DNA of 64,000 bases from Opitutaceae bacterium (GCA_016715765.1 JADJZJ010000013.1:40180-104179), one strand, 5' to 3'. Positions 1 through 8,890 are shown, counted from the stretch's first letter. Numbers and translations: made by a program. Notes: generated from the letters alone by a model not told the origin.

Positions 1-1167
1 GACGTAGCCGCCGTCGCGCCCGAAGATGCGCAGGCGGTTGAGCACCTCGGCGCGCACTTCCGCCGGCGTGCCGAAGGGCAGGGTGCGCTGCGTATCCACC
101 CCGCCGCCCCAGAAGACGAGGTCGCGGCCATAGGTCGCCTTGAGATGCGCCGGGTCCATCCCGGCCGCGGAGCATTGCACGGGATTGATGATGTCGAACC
201 CCGCCTTGATCAGGCTGGGCAGCAGCGGGTCAATGGCGCCGCAGGAATGCTTGATGGTCTTCCAGGCCGTGTGGCGGTGCACCCAGTCGTTGAGCCGCCT
301 GTAATAGGGCAGATACAGCTCATCGAAGGTCTTCACCGAGCAGAACTGGGAGGACTGCGTGCCGAAATCGGCGCCACAGATGTACAGCACATCAACCACG
401 TCACCCATGAGGGCGTGAAAGCGCGCGAGGTTTTGCAGGGCGATGTCGTACTGGCGGTCGAAGACGGCGCGCACGTAGTCCGGTCGCGCGACGATCGACA
501 TGTACCATTCACCCGTGTCGCGAATTCCTTTCGGCCGGCGCAGCGAGGTCCCCGGCACGCGGGCGATATCGCCCAGACCCATGCCGCCCATGTTGCCCAC
601 GACCGCCCGCGGACAGTCGCGCAATGCGGCCGCCCGCTGCTGCCAGTGGACGAGATCCGCTGCGGTGAGCAGGCCGTACTCCTCGAGATTGTCGGCGGGG
701 TTGAGTTTTTCCTCGTCGATGGGTTCCTGCCGGATGATCGCGTCGAAGAAATAACTGGTGGCGGGCATGTGCCCGCTGGGCGGCACGCCGGTGTCGCCGG
801 CCGGGTAAATGTAGACATCGCCGTTGGCCTCCGTCCGCGTCTGAAAACCCGGCGGGACGAGCACGACCTGCCCCCACGGGCTGCGCCATTCGCGCCAGGG
901 GCCTTCCGTCATATAGCCGAACATCGTGCCGCGCGGCAGAACGCCGACGGTGTCGATGCCCATGGCGTCGCGCAGGTCGTCGGTGATTTCGCCGAGCATC
1001 TGGTAGGGCTCATACACGCGCACCGGTCCGGCCGGCAGGCCGTAATGCCGGCGCAGGGCCTCCACGACGCTGATGTGGATGCCCGAGACCGTGGTGCCGC
1101 CAAAATCCACCGGGATCCGGCCGGCGCGATGGGCGAGGGCCTGACGTACGACCGCCTTGGCGTTCAT
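1..1167 (-). CDS. URO-D superfamily methyltransferase-like protein, 3' end cut by window edge
   Basis: The frame runs leftwards from an ATG at 1165-1167 and stays open to base 1 (389 codons). The product resembles the uroporphyrinogen decarboxylase superfamily, TIM-barrel proteins that include HemE and the corrinoid/coenzyme M methyltransferases (MtaA, CmuA types). Visible signs are an N-terminal RIPVDFGGTTVSGIH segment, a GNMGGMGLGD loop, an HSCGA motif followed about 25 residues later by NPVQCSA (the His-Cys...Cys arrangement that binds zinc in methyltransferase members), and RLRIFGRDGGYV close to the usual C-terminus. Probably only a few tens of residues are missing. Its start overlaps the stop of the upstream gene (ATGA), so the two are likely co-translated. 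The HxC...C motif favours a methyltransferase over the haem enzyme; the substrate is unknown. Confidence 0.85.
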   Translation of the reverse strand, partial: MNAKAVVRQALAHRAGRIPVDFGGTTVSGIHISVVEALRRHYGLPAGPVRVYEPYQMLGEITDDLRDAMGIDTVGVLPRGTMFGYMTEGPWREWRSPWGQVVLVPPGFQTRTEANGDVYIYPAGDTGVPPSGHMPATSYFFDAIIRQEPIDEEKLNPADNLEEYGLLTAADLVHWQQRAAALRDCPRAVVGNMGGMGLGDIARVPGTSLRRPKGIRDTGEWYMSIVARPDYVRAVFDRQYDIALQNLARFHALMGDVVDVLYICGADFGTQSSQFCSVKTFDELYLPYYRRLNDWVHRHTAWKTIKHSCGAIDPLLPSLIKAGFDIINPVQCSAAGMDPAHLKATYGRDLVFWGGGVDTQRTLPFGTPAEVRAEVLNRLRIFGRDGGYV

Positions 1168-2213
1168 GCGGGGGCTTCCTCCCGCAGCAGGGCCAGGACC
1201 TGCGGCACCGTCCGCTCCCAATCCGGCGGAATCTCCTCGCTGATCATCAGGCAGAATCGTTTTGGCCCGGCATCCCGGACCATCCCGCTGATCAGCGTCC
1301 GCAGCGTCTCGGGCGACTCGCGGAACCAGCCCAGCGACGGATGGCACCACAGCATCATGTCGGGCCAGCAGCGGCGGGCCTCGGCCACGGTCATGTCGCC
1401 TTCCGGCGGCGGCGTGAGCGAATCGATCCCGTCGAAATCAAGCGACGCGACCTGGTCGGCGATGACGCGGAGTTTGCCGTCGTAGTGCACCAGCAGGCGT
1501 TTGCCGGCGGCGTTGAGGATGGCGAGGATTTTGGTGTAGAGCGGCACGAGGTGCCGCCGGTAGCGGGCCGGCCCCAGGGTCTGGATCGAGAGATTTTCCC
1601 AGAGCTTGATCTGCCGGGCGGGCGTGAGCACGGCCTGCCGGAATTCCTCCAGCTTCAGTTCGTTCATGAATTCCAGCAGTTCCATCATCCCGGGCAGTTC
1701 ATCGGCGAGATCCACCGACCACTGGCCCAACCCGACCCAGTCCACCTGCAGGACCATCAGCGGCGTGCGCCCCAGGCCCATGCCCGCGATGTTGCCCAGG
1801 GTCACGCCATTGTCGCCCACCTGTCTTTCCGACGCGAGGAAGACCGTGTCATCGGCCGTGATCCGCACGCCCTCCCAGGCGCGGCGCATGATCCGGTAAT
1901 CCGCGGGCGTCTTGATGAAGAACTCCTGCCGCCACCCGTCGAGGTACCACTGGTGGAGTTCGCCGATGTCGGTGATCCAGCGCACGTCGAGTCGCGTGTG
2001 GCCGTTGTGCGCACGGGTGGTCTCGACGATTTGCAGGTTCGGATGCTCGTGCCGGAGCACGTCGGCGTGATTGATCTGCCCCAGGCCCAGCGCAAACAGC
2101 CTGGGCCAGTCCACGTGCGGCCGGGTCGTGACGAATCCGTCGTAGGTGGCAAAGACCGGATGGGTCACCGGTGTTCCCTGCAGTGCCGATTCCAGTCGGG
2201 CGCGGTTGGTCAT
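1164..2213 (-). CDS. URO-D superfamily protein
   Basis: A 349-residue protein, first gene of the pair with the URO-D gene that it overlaps by four bases (ATGA). It begins MTNRARLESALQGTPVTHPV, typical of URO-D-like proteins (a short helix, then a P-V-F/D strand). It has a GNIAGMGLGRTPL loop matching the GNMGGMGLGD loop of its partner, and the segment FDGIDSLTPPPEGD seen in URO-D-like proteins of unknown function. The HxCGA zinc motif of its partner is absent (the region reads LVHYDGKLRVIADQV), so the two are probably non-equivalent subunits or one is non-catalytic. No specific substrate can be assigned. Upstream (2214-2420) no gene is seen. Confidence 0.8.
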   Translation of the reverse strand: MTNRARLESALQGTPVTHPVFATYDGFVTTRPHVDWPRLFALGLGQINHADVLRHEHPNLQIVETTRAHNGHTRLDVRWITDIGELHQWYLDGWRQEFFIKTPADYRIMRRAWEGVRITADDTVFLASERQVGDNGVTLGNIAGMGLGRTPLMVLQVDWVGLGQWSVDLADELPGMMELLEFMNELKLEEFRQAVLTPARQIKLWENLSIQTLGPARYRRHLVPLYTKILAILNAAGKRLLVHYDGKLRVIADQVASLDFDGIDSLTPPPEGDMTVAEARRCWPDMMLWCHPSLGWFRESPETLRTLISGMVRDAGPKRFCLMISEEIPPDWERTVPQVLALLREEAPA

Positions 2214-2420
2214 GATGTGGACGGGCTTGGTGGCATGGGCGCGCGAAACCTCGTACTAGAAAAAGGCAACGGCGCAGACACGCCGATGATAGCCAACAGG
2301 CAGCGTACCGGAAGCCCGATTTCCCGATGGGTGCACCCGGGCTCGTTGACTGGAGCCCAAGGTGGAAAGACGGATGGTCGGCCATTCCTGCAGCCAATCC
2401 GCAACGCCAATGCATTTTTA

Positions 2421-2560
2421 GTCACAGATGGTCACAGATGAACACGGATACCGAACCTGAATCCTCGCGCCCTTGTGGTCTGCTTCGCGGCTTATGATCT
2501 CCTGCCGGTTTGGAGTGCTTGGGACCTCATCCGTGCCATCGGTGTGATCCGTGGTTAAAG
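2421..2560. repeat. Inverted-repeat element, cacagatg/cacgga family
   Basis: The left arm has repeated GTCACAGATG units followed by AACACGGA. The right arm carries TCCGTGCCAT, GTGATCCGTGG and TTAA. The arms are imperfect complements around about 80 bases of unique sequence. Related elements lie at 3682, 10161, 14390, 17176 and 17901. Confidence 0.6.
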
Positions 2561-2580
2561 GGGATCGAGGTTGTACACAT

Positions 2581-2607
2581 GATCGCGGCGTAAAGCCGCT
2601 TCTACAG
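2581..2607. repeat. Short element gcggcgtaaagccgc family
   Basis: Contains GATCGCGGCGTAAAGCCGCT followed by TCTACAG, one arm of the unit that occurs as a perfect inverted pair at 8542-8603. A further single copy is at 2763-2790. Confidence 0.65.
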
Positions 2608-2632
2608 CCAAGCCACAAGTCCGATCCCTTTC

Positions 2633-2740
2633 ACCACAAAGAACATAAATTCCAAAAGCGGATGAAGCGTGCGAGGCCCTTATAAGGGCGCGGGAGACTC
2701 TACTCCTGCCGGACGGTAACTTTGTGTTCTTTGTGGTTAA
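2633..2740. repeat. Inverted-repeat element, accacaaagaacac family
   Basis: The left arm is ACCACAAAGAACATAAAT and the right arm TTTGTGTTCTTTGTGGTTAA. The interior carries the palindrome GCCCTTATAAGGGC. Related copies are at 6627-6736 and 48723-48820, all with a TTATAA-centred core. Confidence 0.75.
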
Positions 2741-2762
2741 ATGGGATTGAAGATACCCACAC

Positions 2763-2790
2763 CATCGCGGCGTAAAGCCGCCCCTGCAGG
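2763..2790. repeat. Short element gcggcgtaaagccgc family
   Basis: CATCGCGGCGTAAAGCCGCC followed by CCTGCAGG, a single diverged copy lying just 3' of the SDR gene that ends at 2808. Confidence 0.6.
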
Positions 2791-2807
2791 AAGCCCGGCC
2801 CCCGGTC

Positions 2808-3584
2808 TCACATCAGGCTTGCGCCGCCGTCGACCCGGATGCTGCTGCCGGTGATGTAGTCCGACTGCGGACTGGCCAGAAAAATGGCGGCGGCGGCGAT
2901 GTCCTCCGGGTCGCCCATGCGCCCGAGCGGAATCCACCTGCCCGCCCCAGCGCGGCGCACCGGGTCGGTCATGGCCTCCAGGTTCATCGGCGTGAGGTAG
3001 GAACCCGGGATCAGGCTGTTGACCGTGATGTGGTGGGCGGCGAGTTCCCGCGCGAGGCACAGCGTCAGCATGTGGAGCCCGCATTTCGAGATGCTGTAGA
3101 CGGAGGCGTTGTTCAGCGGCGTGGATTCATGGTTGCTGGTGACATTGATGATGCGCCCGTGAATGCCGGCGCCGACCATCTGCCGGGCCACCTGCTGCGC
3201 AAGGAAGTACGGCCCCTTCAGGTTGACCTGGAGCACTTCGTCCCAGGTCGCCTCCGTCACGTCCAGATAGGGACCCTTGCCCTTGATGGCCGCGTTGTTG
3301 ACGAGGATGTCGATCCGCCCGAACCGGGCGAGGGCGGCGTCCACCAGCCGGGCGTGCTCGGCGGGCTGGCCCACGTCGGCCTGGACCGCGACCGCCCTTC
3401 CGCCCGCGGCGCCGATGAGGTCGAGGAGATCCTGCGGACAGTCCTGGTCCGGGGCATGGTTGATGACGACATCCGCGCCGGCCCGGGCATAGGCGAGGGC
3501 GATGGCCCGACCGATGCCCCTGGAGGCACCGGTCACAATGGCGCTGAGTCCGCGCAGTGAATGAACCGAGGGATCATGACTCAT
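2808..3584 (-). CDS. Short-chain dehydrogenase/reductase (SDR)
   Basis: A 258-residue classical SDR, a cytoplasmic NAD(P)-dependent oxidoreductase. It shows the cofactor motif TGASRGIG near residue 17, the NNAA motif of the central strand, the catalytic Y-x3-K as YSISK, and the C-terminal ITGSSIRVDGGASLM. The start at MSHDPSVH is preferred because the SDR fold begins about ten residues later; an in-frame ATG 63 bases upstream would add an unconserved leader. The gene stands alone between repeat-filled gaps, so context does not reveal its substrate. It resembles the FabG/glucose dehydrogenase type. Confidence 0.88.
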   Translation of the reverse strand: MSHDPSVHSLRGLSAIVTGASRGIGRAIALAYARAGADVVINHAPDQDCPQDLLDLIGAAGGRAVAVQADVGQPAEHARLVDAALARFGRIDILVNNAAIKGKGPYLDVTEATWDEVLQVNLKGPYFLAQQVARQMVGAGIHGRIINVTSNHESTPLNNASVYSISKCGLHMLTLCLARELAAHHITVNSLIPGSYLTPMNLEAMTDPVRRAGAGRWIPLGRMGDPEDIAAAAIFLASPQSDYITGSSIRVDGGASLM

Positions 3585-3681
3585 GGCAAAGGATATGACG
3601 AACGAGGAAGCGGAACCGGCGTGACAATTTCTGCAGTCAGCCGGCATGGAGTCTAAAACTTACGCCGGACTCAAACAGTTG

Positions 3682-3835
3682 AACCACAGATGCACACAGA
3701 TAAACGCAGAGGTGAAGGTTGGCAGTGCCAGAAACGGCAACCGGAACCGACTCCTTGAATGACATCCCGAAGCGATGAAACCCTGGCCCTGGCAACCCAT
3801 TCTGATCCGTGTTCATCTGTGTCTATCTGTGGTTT
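3682..3835. repeat. Inverted-repeat element, cacagatgaacacagat family
   Basis: The left arm is GAACCACAGATGCACACAG; the right arm reads TGTTCATCTGTGTCTATCTG followed by TGGTTT. The arms are reverse complements around about 100 bases. The best match is the element at 17176-17318. Confidence 0.75.
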
Positions 3836-4020
3836 CCCCATGAATGGTTCCGGCAAACAGGGGATTGAAAGGTGCGCCGGAGGAGCGTCAGGAGCAACGC
3901 CATTTGCCCTGCCGGCCGGAGTGGTGGGCCCGCGTTTGCCCTTGGGTAACTTGCGCATTTGCCGCTGATTTGCGTCAATGCTGGACCATGGCAAACATGC
4001 TGGCTGATTATTTCAGACTT

Positions 4021-4036
4021 GTTACCCTATGGTAAC
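4021..4036. promoter_or_regulatory. Palindrome upstream of TonB receptor gene, possible operator
   Basis: GTTACCCTATGGTAAC is an inverted repeat with 6-base arms and a 4-base centre, 115 bases before the chosen receptor start. A half-site-like GGGTAAC also occurs near 3943. A role as a repressor or activator site is inference only. Confidence 0.3.
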
Positions 4037-4150
4037 AGTGAGTCATCTGATTCATGCGACGACATCCAGTCCTGCAGTGGCGAAAAACGCGTCCGCCGGC
4101 GCTTTTTTCCACCGGGTGCATCGCGGCGCCTCGCTAAGCTTTTTCCCGTA

Positions 4151-6616
4151 ATGCCGCCGACTGCCAGCCCACCTTGGCCTTGCCGTTCCACGAACCGTTT
4201 CGCGGGGAGGTGGAACCGGCGGGGTGTGCTGCTGGCGCTGCTGGCTTTCCTGCCGTGCCTGGTTTGGGCGGAGGAGAAACCGGCAAAAATCGACTTCGAG
4301 CTGCCGAAGGGCGGGGCCGAGGTGACGCTCAAGCTGTTCGTGCGGCAGTCGGGCGAGGAGATCATCTATCTCGTGGATCCGGTGCGGGGCGTGCAGACCT
4401 CCCCGGTGCATGGCCGGATGACGGCGTACGAGGCCCTCCGCCGGATGCTGGCCGGCACCACGCTGAGCGCGGCCAAGGACGCCACCACCGGAGCCCTGGC
4501 GGTCACGGTCCGGTCCGCGACCCATGCCCGCCTGCGGGAGCTTCCCTCCGGCCGCGAGATCGTGAAGCTGAGTCCGTTCCAGGTTTCCAGCGACGCCTTC
4601 AGCGGCTACGTCGCCTCGCGCACCTTCTCCGGCGGCAAGACCGTGATGAACCTCAGCGACGTGCCCCAGACGCTCCACGTCGTCACCAGCGACCTGATCG
4701 TGGATACCGGGGCCATCGATCCCAACGACGTGCTCAACAAGATCGTCCCCGGGGTCAGCAGCTATGCCGGGCCGTCCGGGGTCAACGCGGTCATCCGCGG
4801 CTTCCGGGCGCAGAACTGGGCGGTGGACGGCGCGACCACGCGCTATCTCGGCATGATCACCAACTTCAACTTCGAGGCCTTCGAGGTGATCAAGGGCCCG
4901 GCGTCGGTGACCTTCGGTCCCTTCGCCGCCTACGGGGGCTACATCAACATGGTGCCCAAGAACGCGCACCGCGGGCACGTCAACAAGGCGGAGGTTTCGG
5001 TGGGCACCGACAATTTCTACAGCGGCATGATCGACGTGGGCGGCGAGAGCGCCGGCGGCGGCAGCCTGCAGTACCGGTTCGTGGCCGGATTTGTGGACGC
5101 GGACCGCCCGGGCTGGAACTGGGACTACAACCACGTGCTGTTGCTGGCGCCGTCGTTCGCGTATGACTTCAACGACCGCTCGCGGCTCACGGTCCGTTTT
5201 GAGATCAGCCGCGCGACCCAGAAGCTCAGCACCACCGCCTTCGACGCCACCGGGCGGCTGGTCGAGGAGTTTTCCAGCAACGGCCCGCCCCTGCCGGGGA
5301 TGGACCGGCAAACCACCGATGACGCCCGGCTGGTCCACGCGGTCTTCACGAGCCGGATTACCCCCGAGCTGAACACCCGGTTCAACGTGATGGCCGGGCA
5401 GGGAGAAAAGAACTACAACACCCTCAGCCTGTACGGTCAGGCTGCCGCCACCGACTACCTGATCGCCCCGTTCCAAGCTAACTACGAATGGAGGACCCTG
5501 TATGTGGACTGCGCCTTGTCCTGGGAGCGGACGGACATCGGGGGCTCGGGCATCGACAACCAACTCGTGGGCAGCGTGAGCCTCGACCACTGGGACATCG
5601 ACTACGTCATGTTCGATGGCACGCTGATCAACACGGTCAACACCCTGCGGGTGAATCCCGCCGCACCGGATTGGAACGCGCTCCTTTACAAGTTCGAGTA
5701 TCCGACGCGCTACATCCCCTACAACACCGAGTGGCTGGGCGGCGCGGTGGTGGAGGACCGGGTCGGGCTGTATGACGGGAAGCTGCAGCTGTCGGCCGCC
5801 TTGCGGTGGAATTACGACAACCGGTCGTATTACGTCCGCTGGCGGACGCCCCAGAACCAGAACCCCGGCGGCGTCTACCTCGGCAATCCCGTGCCGGCCA
5901 TCATCTACCAGAAGCCCACTTTCCGCTACGGCCTGGTCTACAAGCCGCGGGAGGCCGTCGCGCTTTACGCCGGCTACACCGAGGCCTACCTGGCGGTGGG
6001 TGCCATCTACAAGGCGGACGGCAGCCAGCTGGTGCCCGAGACCGGCAGCAACCGGGAGGTCGGGCTGAAGCTCGACTTCGTCAAGGCCTTCGGCGGCACC
6101 TTCTCCGGCAACCTGGCCCTGTTCGAGGTCGAGGTGCAGAACAAATGGCGCGGCGACCCGAACAACGCGGGCTTCTTCATCCAGGACGGCGTGCAGATCA
6201 ACCGCGGCGCCGAGGCGCAGCTCACCTTTACCAGCGAACGGGTTTCCGGCCTCGTCGGGGCCTTCAAGGCGGACGGACCCACCGAGCAGGGCACGGGATT
6301 GCGGGCGGTGCACAGTCCCGACACGACCTTCAACTTCTGGCTCAAGTACAATGTGACCAAGCGGTTGAGCATCGGCGGCGGCTACCGGTACGTAGGCGAC
6401 ACCATCTCCAACAACCGGCTCTACCGGAGCGAGCCGTTCGGCACCGGCGACCTGTTCATCAGCTATACCCAGCCGCGGATGCGCGGGGTGGTGAGCTATC
6501 GGCTGGGCGTGACCAACGTCACCGATGAGGTCGCGGTCTACCGCATCGACAGTGCCGCCTCGATCGCGCGCGAGGATGCGCGGCGGGTGAAATTCACGAC
6601 CTCCTACACCTGGTGA
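4151..6616 (+). CDS. TonB-dependent receptor with STN domain
   Basis: An outer-membrane receptor of about 821 residues for energised uptake of a large substrate such as a siderophore, cobalamin or glycan. From the ATG at 4151 there is a basic leader, a hydrophobic core (GVLLALLAFLPCLVWA) and a predicted cleavage at VWA-EE. Next comes an STN domain (about residues 30-110), then the segment LSPFQVSSDAF seen before the plug of many verrucomicrobial receptors. The plug contains DVLNKIVPGVSSYAGPSGVN and FEVIKGPASVTFG. The beta-barrel ends in the aromatic YTW expected for BAM recognition. The frame also extends upstream to 3959, but that leader is not signal-like. An STN domain implies signalling to an anti-sigma factor; an ECF sigma and FecR follow 300 bases downstream. 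The ligand is unknown. Confidence 0.9.
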   Translation: MPPTASPPWPCRSTNRFAGRWNRRGVLLALLAFLPCLVWAEEKPAKIDFELPKGGAEVTLKLFVRQSGEEIIYLVDPVRGVQTSPVHGRMTAYEALRRMLAGTTLSAAKDATTGALAVTVRSATHARLRELPSGREIVKLSPFQVSSDAFSGYVASRTFSGGKTVMNLSDVPQTLHVVTSDLIVDTGAIDPNDVLNKIVPGVSSYAGPSGVNAVIRGFRAQNWAVDGATTRYLGMITNFNFEAFEVIKGPASVTFGPFAAYGGYINMVPKNAHRGHVNKAEVSVGTDNFYSGMIDVGGESAGGGSLQYRFVAGFVDADRPGWNWDYNHVLLLAPSFAYDFNDRSRLTVRFEISRATQKLSTTAFDATGRLVEEFSSNGPPLPGMDRQTTDDARLVHAVFTSRITPELNTRFNVMAGQGEKNYNTLSLYGQAAATDYLIAPFQANYEWRTLYVDCALSWERTDIGGSGIDNQLVGSVSLDHWDIDYVMFDGTLINTVNTLRVNPAAPDWNALLYKFEYPTRYIPYNTEWLGGAVVEDRVGLYDGKLQLSAALRWNYDNRSYYVRWRTPQNQNPGGVYLGNPVPAIIYQKPTFRYGLVYKPREAVALYAGYTEAYLAVGAIYKADGSQLVPETGSNREVGLKLDFVKAFGGTFSGNLALFEVEVQNKWRGDPNNAGFFIQDGVQINRGAEAQLTFTSERVSGLVGAFKADGPTEQGTGLRAVHSPDTTFNFWLKYNVTKRLSIGGGYRYVGDTISNNRLYRSEPFGTGDLFISYTQPRMRGVVSYRLGVTNVTDEVAVYRIDSAASIAREDARRVKFTTSYTW

Positions 6617-6626
6617 ACCAAGCCAT

Positions 6627-6736
6627 TAACCACAAAGGACACAAAGGGCCGGTCCGGCTGGGAAACCTCGCCCACGCGCTTATAAGCGCCTCGTGGGTTT
6701 CATTCGCGTCAGGACCTTTGTGTTCTTTGTGGTTAA
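6627..6736. repeat. Inverted-repeat element, accacaaagaacac family
   Basis: It starts ten bases after the receptor stop. The arms are TTAACCACAAAGGACACAAA and TTTGTGTTCTTTGTGGTTAA, with a GCGCTTATAAGCGC core palindrome. It could form a long stem in the transcript and might act as a terminator or mRNA-stability element. Confidence 0.75.
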
Positions 6737-6912
6737 AGGTTCGTTCCAAGTCCGGAGGATTTGATTGCCGCCGTAGCCCGGTTGCCCCACTCATGCGTCT
6801 TAGTAAGGGTAGCCCTAACCACTTGCCCCCTTGAAAAATTCCACTTTCAGCTTTCCGCCGGCCACCCCCGGTTGCCGGCTGGCGGGATTCACCGGGGAAT
6901 AGACCCGACCCC

Positions 6913-7467
6913 ATGGCCAATCCCGAACAGGCGCGTTGGTTTGCCGAGGAGGTGCAGCCCCACGAGTCCTCCTTGCGCGCGTATCTCCGGGGGATGTTTC
7001 CCTCGTTGCCCGATATTGATGACTTGGTGCAGGAGTCCTATGCCCGGCTCATCCGCGCCCGCGAGGGCGGCCGGATCAGCTATGTGAAGGCCTTTCTCTT
7101 CACCACCGCGCGCAACGCCGCGCTGGATCTTTTCCGCCGCAACCAGGTGGTGTCCTTTGAATCGACCGCCGACATGTCCGCGCTGCCGGTCGCCGAGGAA
7201 CGGCCGGACGCCGCGGATGCCGCCAGCAAGCAGGAAGAGCTGGAGATGCTCGCGACCGCCGTGCGCGGCCTGCCCGACCGCTGCCGGCAGGTCCTGACCC
7301 TGCGGCTGCTGTACGGACTTTCCCACAAGGAGATCGCCGCCGATCTCGGCATCACGGAACACACCGTGAAGGCGCAGCTTGCCAAGGGCATGCGCCGGTG
7401 CAGTGAATATTTTGCCAGCCGCGGTCTGTTGAAGACCGCTCCCTTGCCATCGAAGGAGCCAATGTGA
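6913..7467 (+). CDS. ECF-family RNA polymerase sigma factor
   Basis: A 184-residue sigma-70 family factor with regions 2 and 4 only. Region 2 begins EVQPHESSLRAYLRGMFPSL and includes the DIDDLVQESYARL signature and FTTARNAALDLFRR. Region 4 has LPDRCRQVLTLRLLYGLSHK and the helix-turn-helix EIAADLGITEHTVKAQLAKG. It directs RNA polymerase to promoters under control of the FecR protein encoded immediately downstream (four-base overlap). It is a paralogue of the factors at 57899 and 61894. The likely input is the STN-domain receptor just upstream. Confidence 0.93.
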   Translation: MANPEQARWFAEEVQPHESSLRAYLRGMFPSLPDIDDLVQESYARLIRAREGGRISYVKAFLFTTARNAALDLFRRNQVVSFESTADMSALPVAEERPDAADAASKQEELEMLATAVRGLPDRCRQVLTLRLLYGLSHKEIAADLGITEHTVKAQLAKGMRRCSEYFASRGLLKTAPLPSKEPM

Positions 7468-8492
7468 AACACCCGGATCATTCCAGCCCATCTGAAAACG
7501 AGACCATCGAGGCGACCGCCGCCGCTTGGCTCGCCCAACGCGACGACGGGCTCAACGGCAAACAGCTGGCTGAGTTCGCCCGCTGGCATGAAGCCGACCC
7601 GCGGCACGCCGCGGCCATTGCGCGGCTGGAGGAGACCTGGGTCCTGCTCGGCCAGTTGCGCGCCTACCGTCCGGAAGCCCGGGTGCATCCCGACCGCGAC
7701 CTGCTGGCGAAGCCCCGGCCCGCCCTCGTGCTTTACCGGCCCGCGGTGGCCGCGGCCGGATTGCTGGCGGCGGCCCTCGCCTTCGCGGCCGTGTGGTTCT
7801 GGGTCAAGCCGGCGACTGCGCCGCTGACCGGACCCCAGCAGTATGCGACGACGACGGACGGTTATCAGCGCATGACCCTCACCGACGGTTCCGTCGTCGA
7901 GCTCAACGCCGACAGTGAGGTGCAGGTGGCCTATGTCCCCGCCGAGCGCCGCGTGCGGCTCGTGAAGGGCGAGGCGCATTTCGTGGTGAAGAAGGATGCG
8001 CAACGCCCGTTCCTGGTGGAGGCGGGCACCGTCACCGTCCGCGCCGTCGGCACCGCGTTCAACGTGCGCCTGGGTGCGACCGAGATCGAGGTGCTGGTCA
8101 CCGAAGGCAAGGTCGAGGTTGACCAGGGTCATGCCGCCTCGCTCCCCAAGGCCGTGCTGGAGGCCAACCAGAAACTGACTTTCGCGCAGCAGAACCCCGT
8201 CGCCGTCCCGGTGGTCGAGAAGATCGAGCCGGCCGTCATGCGCAACGTCCTCTCCTGGCAGGATACCCGCCTCATCTTTTCCGAGACTCCGCTGTCCAGT
8301 GTCGTCGAGCAGTTCAACCAGCACAACCGCGTCAAGCTGGTGCTGGCCGATCCCGAACTCGCCAGCAAGCCGGTGGACGGCAGCTGGCGGGCCGGCAACA
8401 CCGAGGGCCTCGTGCGCATGCTCGTCGAGAGCGGCGAGTTGGTTGCCGACCGACCCGACGCCGACCGGATCATCCTCCGCAAGGCGCCGTAA
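7464..8492 (+). CDS. FecR-family anti-sigma factor / signal transducer
   Basis: A 342-residue inner-membrane regulator. The N-terminal DUF4880-type segment (AAAWLAQRDDGLNGKQLAEF) binds the sigma factor. A single membrane span lies near residues 92-112 (AVAAAGLLAAALAFAAVWFW). The periplasmic FecR domain shows TLTDGSVVELNADS, RRVRLVKGEAHFVV and VRAVGTAFNVRL. The C-terminal part (SETPLSSVVEQFNQHN) is STN/secretin-like and would contact the receptor signal domain. The start is a GTG whose first base is the last base of the preceding Met codon (GTGA overlap), with a good GAAGGAG ribosome site before it. The gene completes a receptor-sigma-FecR set in an unusual order, receptor first. Confidence 0.92.
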   Translation: MKHPDHSSPSENETIEATAAAWLAQRDDGLNGKQLAEFARWHEADPRHAAAIARLEETWVLLGQLRAYRPEARVHPDRDLLAKPRPALVLYRPAVAAAGLLAAALAFAAVWFWVKPATAPLTGPQQYATTTDGYQRMTLTDGSVVELNADSEVQVAYVPAERRVRLVKGEAHFVVKKDAQRPFLVEAGTVTVRAVGTAFNVRLGATEIEVLVTEGKVEVDQGHAASLPKAVLEANQKLTFAQQNPVAVPVVEKIEPAVMRNVLSWQDTRLIFSETPLSSVVEQFNQHNRVKLVLADPELASKPVDGSWRAGNTEGLVRMLVESGELVADRPDADRIILRKAP

Positions 8493-8541
8493 AGGCGAAA
8501 CCTGAGACCGGAGACCTGAAACCAGAATAGGGGCGGTCTCC

Positions 8542-8603
8542 CTGTAGGAGCGGCTTTACGCCGCGATGTTTCGCTCAATCGCGGCGTAAAGCCGCTCCTA
8601 CAG
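8542..8603. repeat. Perfect inverted repeat, gcggcgtaaagccgc family
   Basis: Two 26-base arms, CTGTAGGAGCGGCTTTACGC continuing CGCGAT and its exact complement, enclose a 10-base loop. It lies 50 bases after the fecR stop and could serve as a transcript end. Single arms of the same unit occur at 2581, 2763, 9124 and near 53705. Confidence 0.85.
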
Positions 8604-8630
8604 TTAATCCACCAGCCCGATCCGTTTTTC

Positions 8631-8713
8631 ATCACAAAGACACTGAGTTACGGCGCATGTCGGGATATCAATCCAACCCGGTCTTCTTTGTCCCTCTGTG
8701 CCTCTGTGGTGAA
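8631..8713. repeat. Inverted-repeat element, cacaaagacac family
   Basis: The left arm is ATCACAAAGACACTGAG; the right arm is CTTTGTCCCTCTGTGCCTCT followed by GTGGTGA. This variant mixes the cacaaag and cacagag motifs. From 8714 to 8890 nothing else is recognised. Confidence 0.6.
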
Positions 8714-8890
8714 ACCCTCCGGGGATCGACGGTTTGATGTCTGGCCCACCTCGCGGCTTGTCACCTGGCGCGTCCGGGTGTAGAAGCTTCGCCGGTGCGG
8801 GACGCGCTGGTCGCCCCTTTCGACGGCCGGCCGTTTCAAACCGCTCCATCAGCAAACGCAGGCACTGCCAACAGCGGCGAATAATCCGCC

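Noticed and set aside
2421..2807. Insertion sequence remnants
   Set aside because: No transposase fragment is seen; the arms belong to short palindromic families that recur across the window.
4052..6313. Long open frame on the minus strand opposite the TonB receptor (753 codons)
   Set aside because: Shadow of a GC-rich gene: the product is rich in Arg, Gly, Val and His without domains, while the plus strand has a complete receptor.
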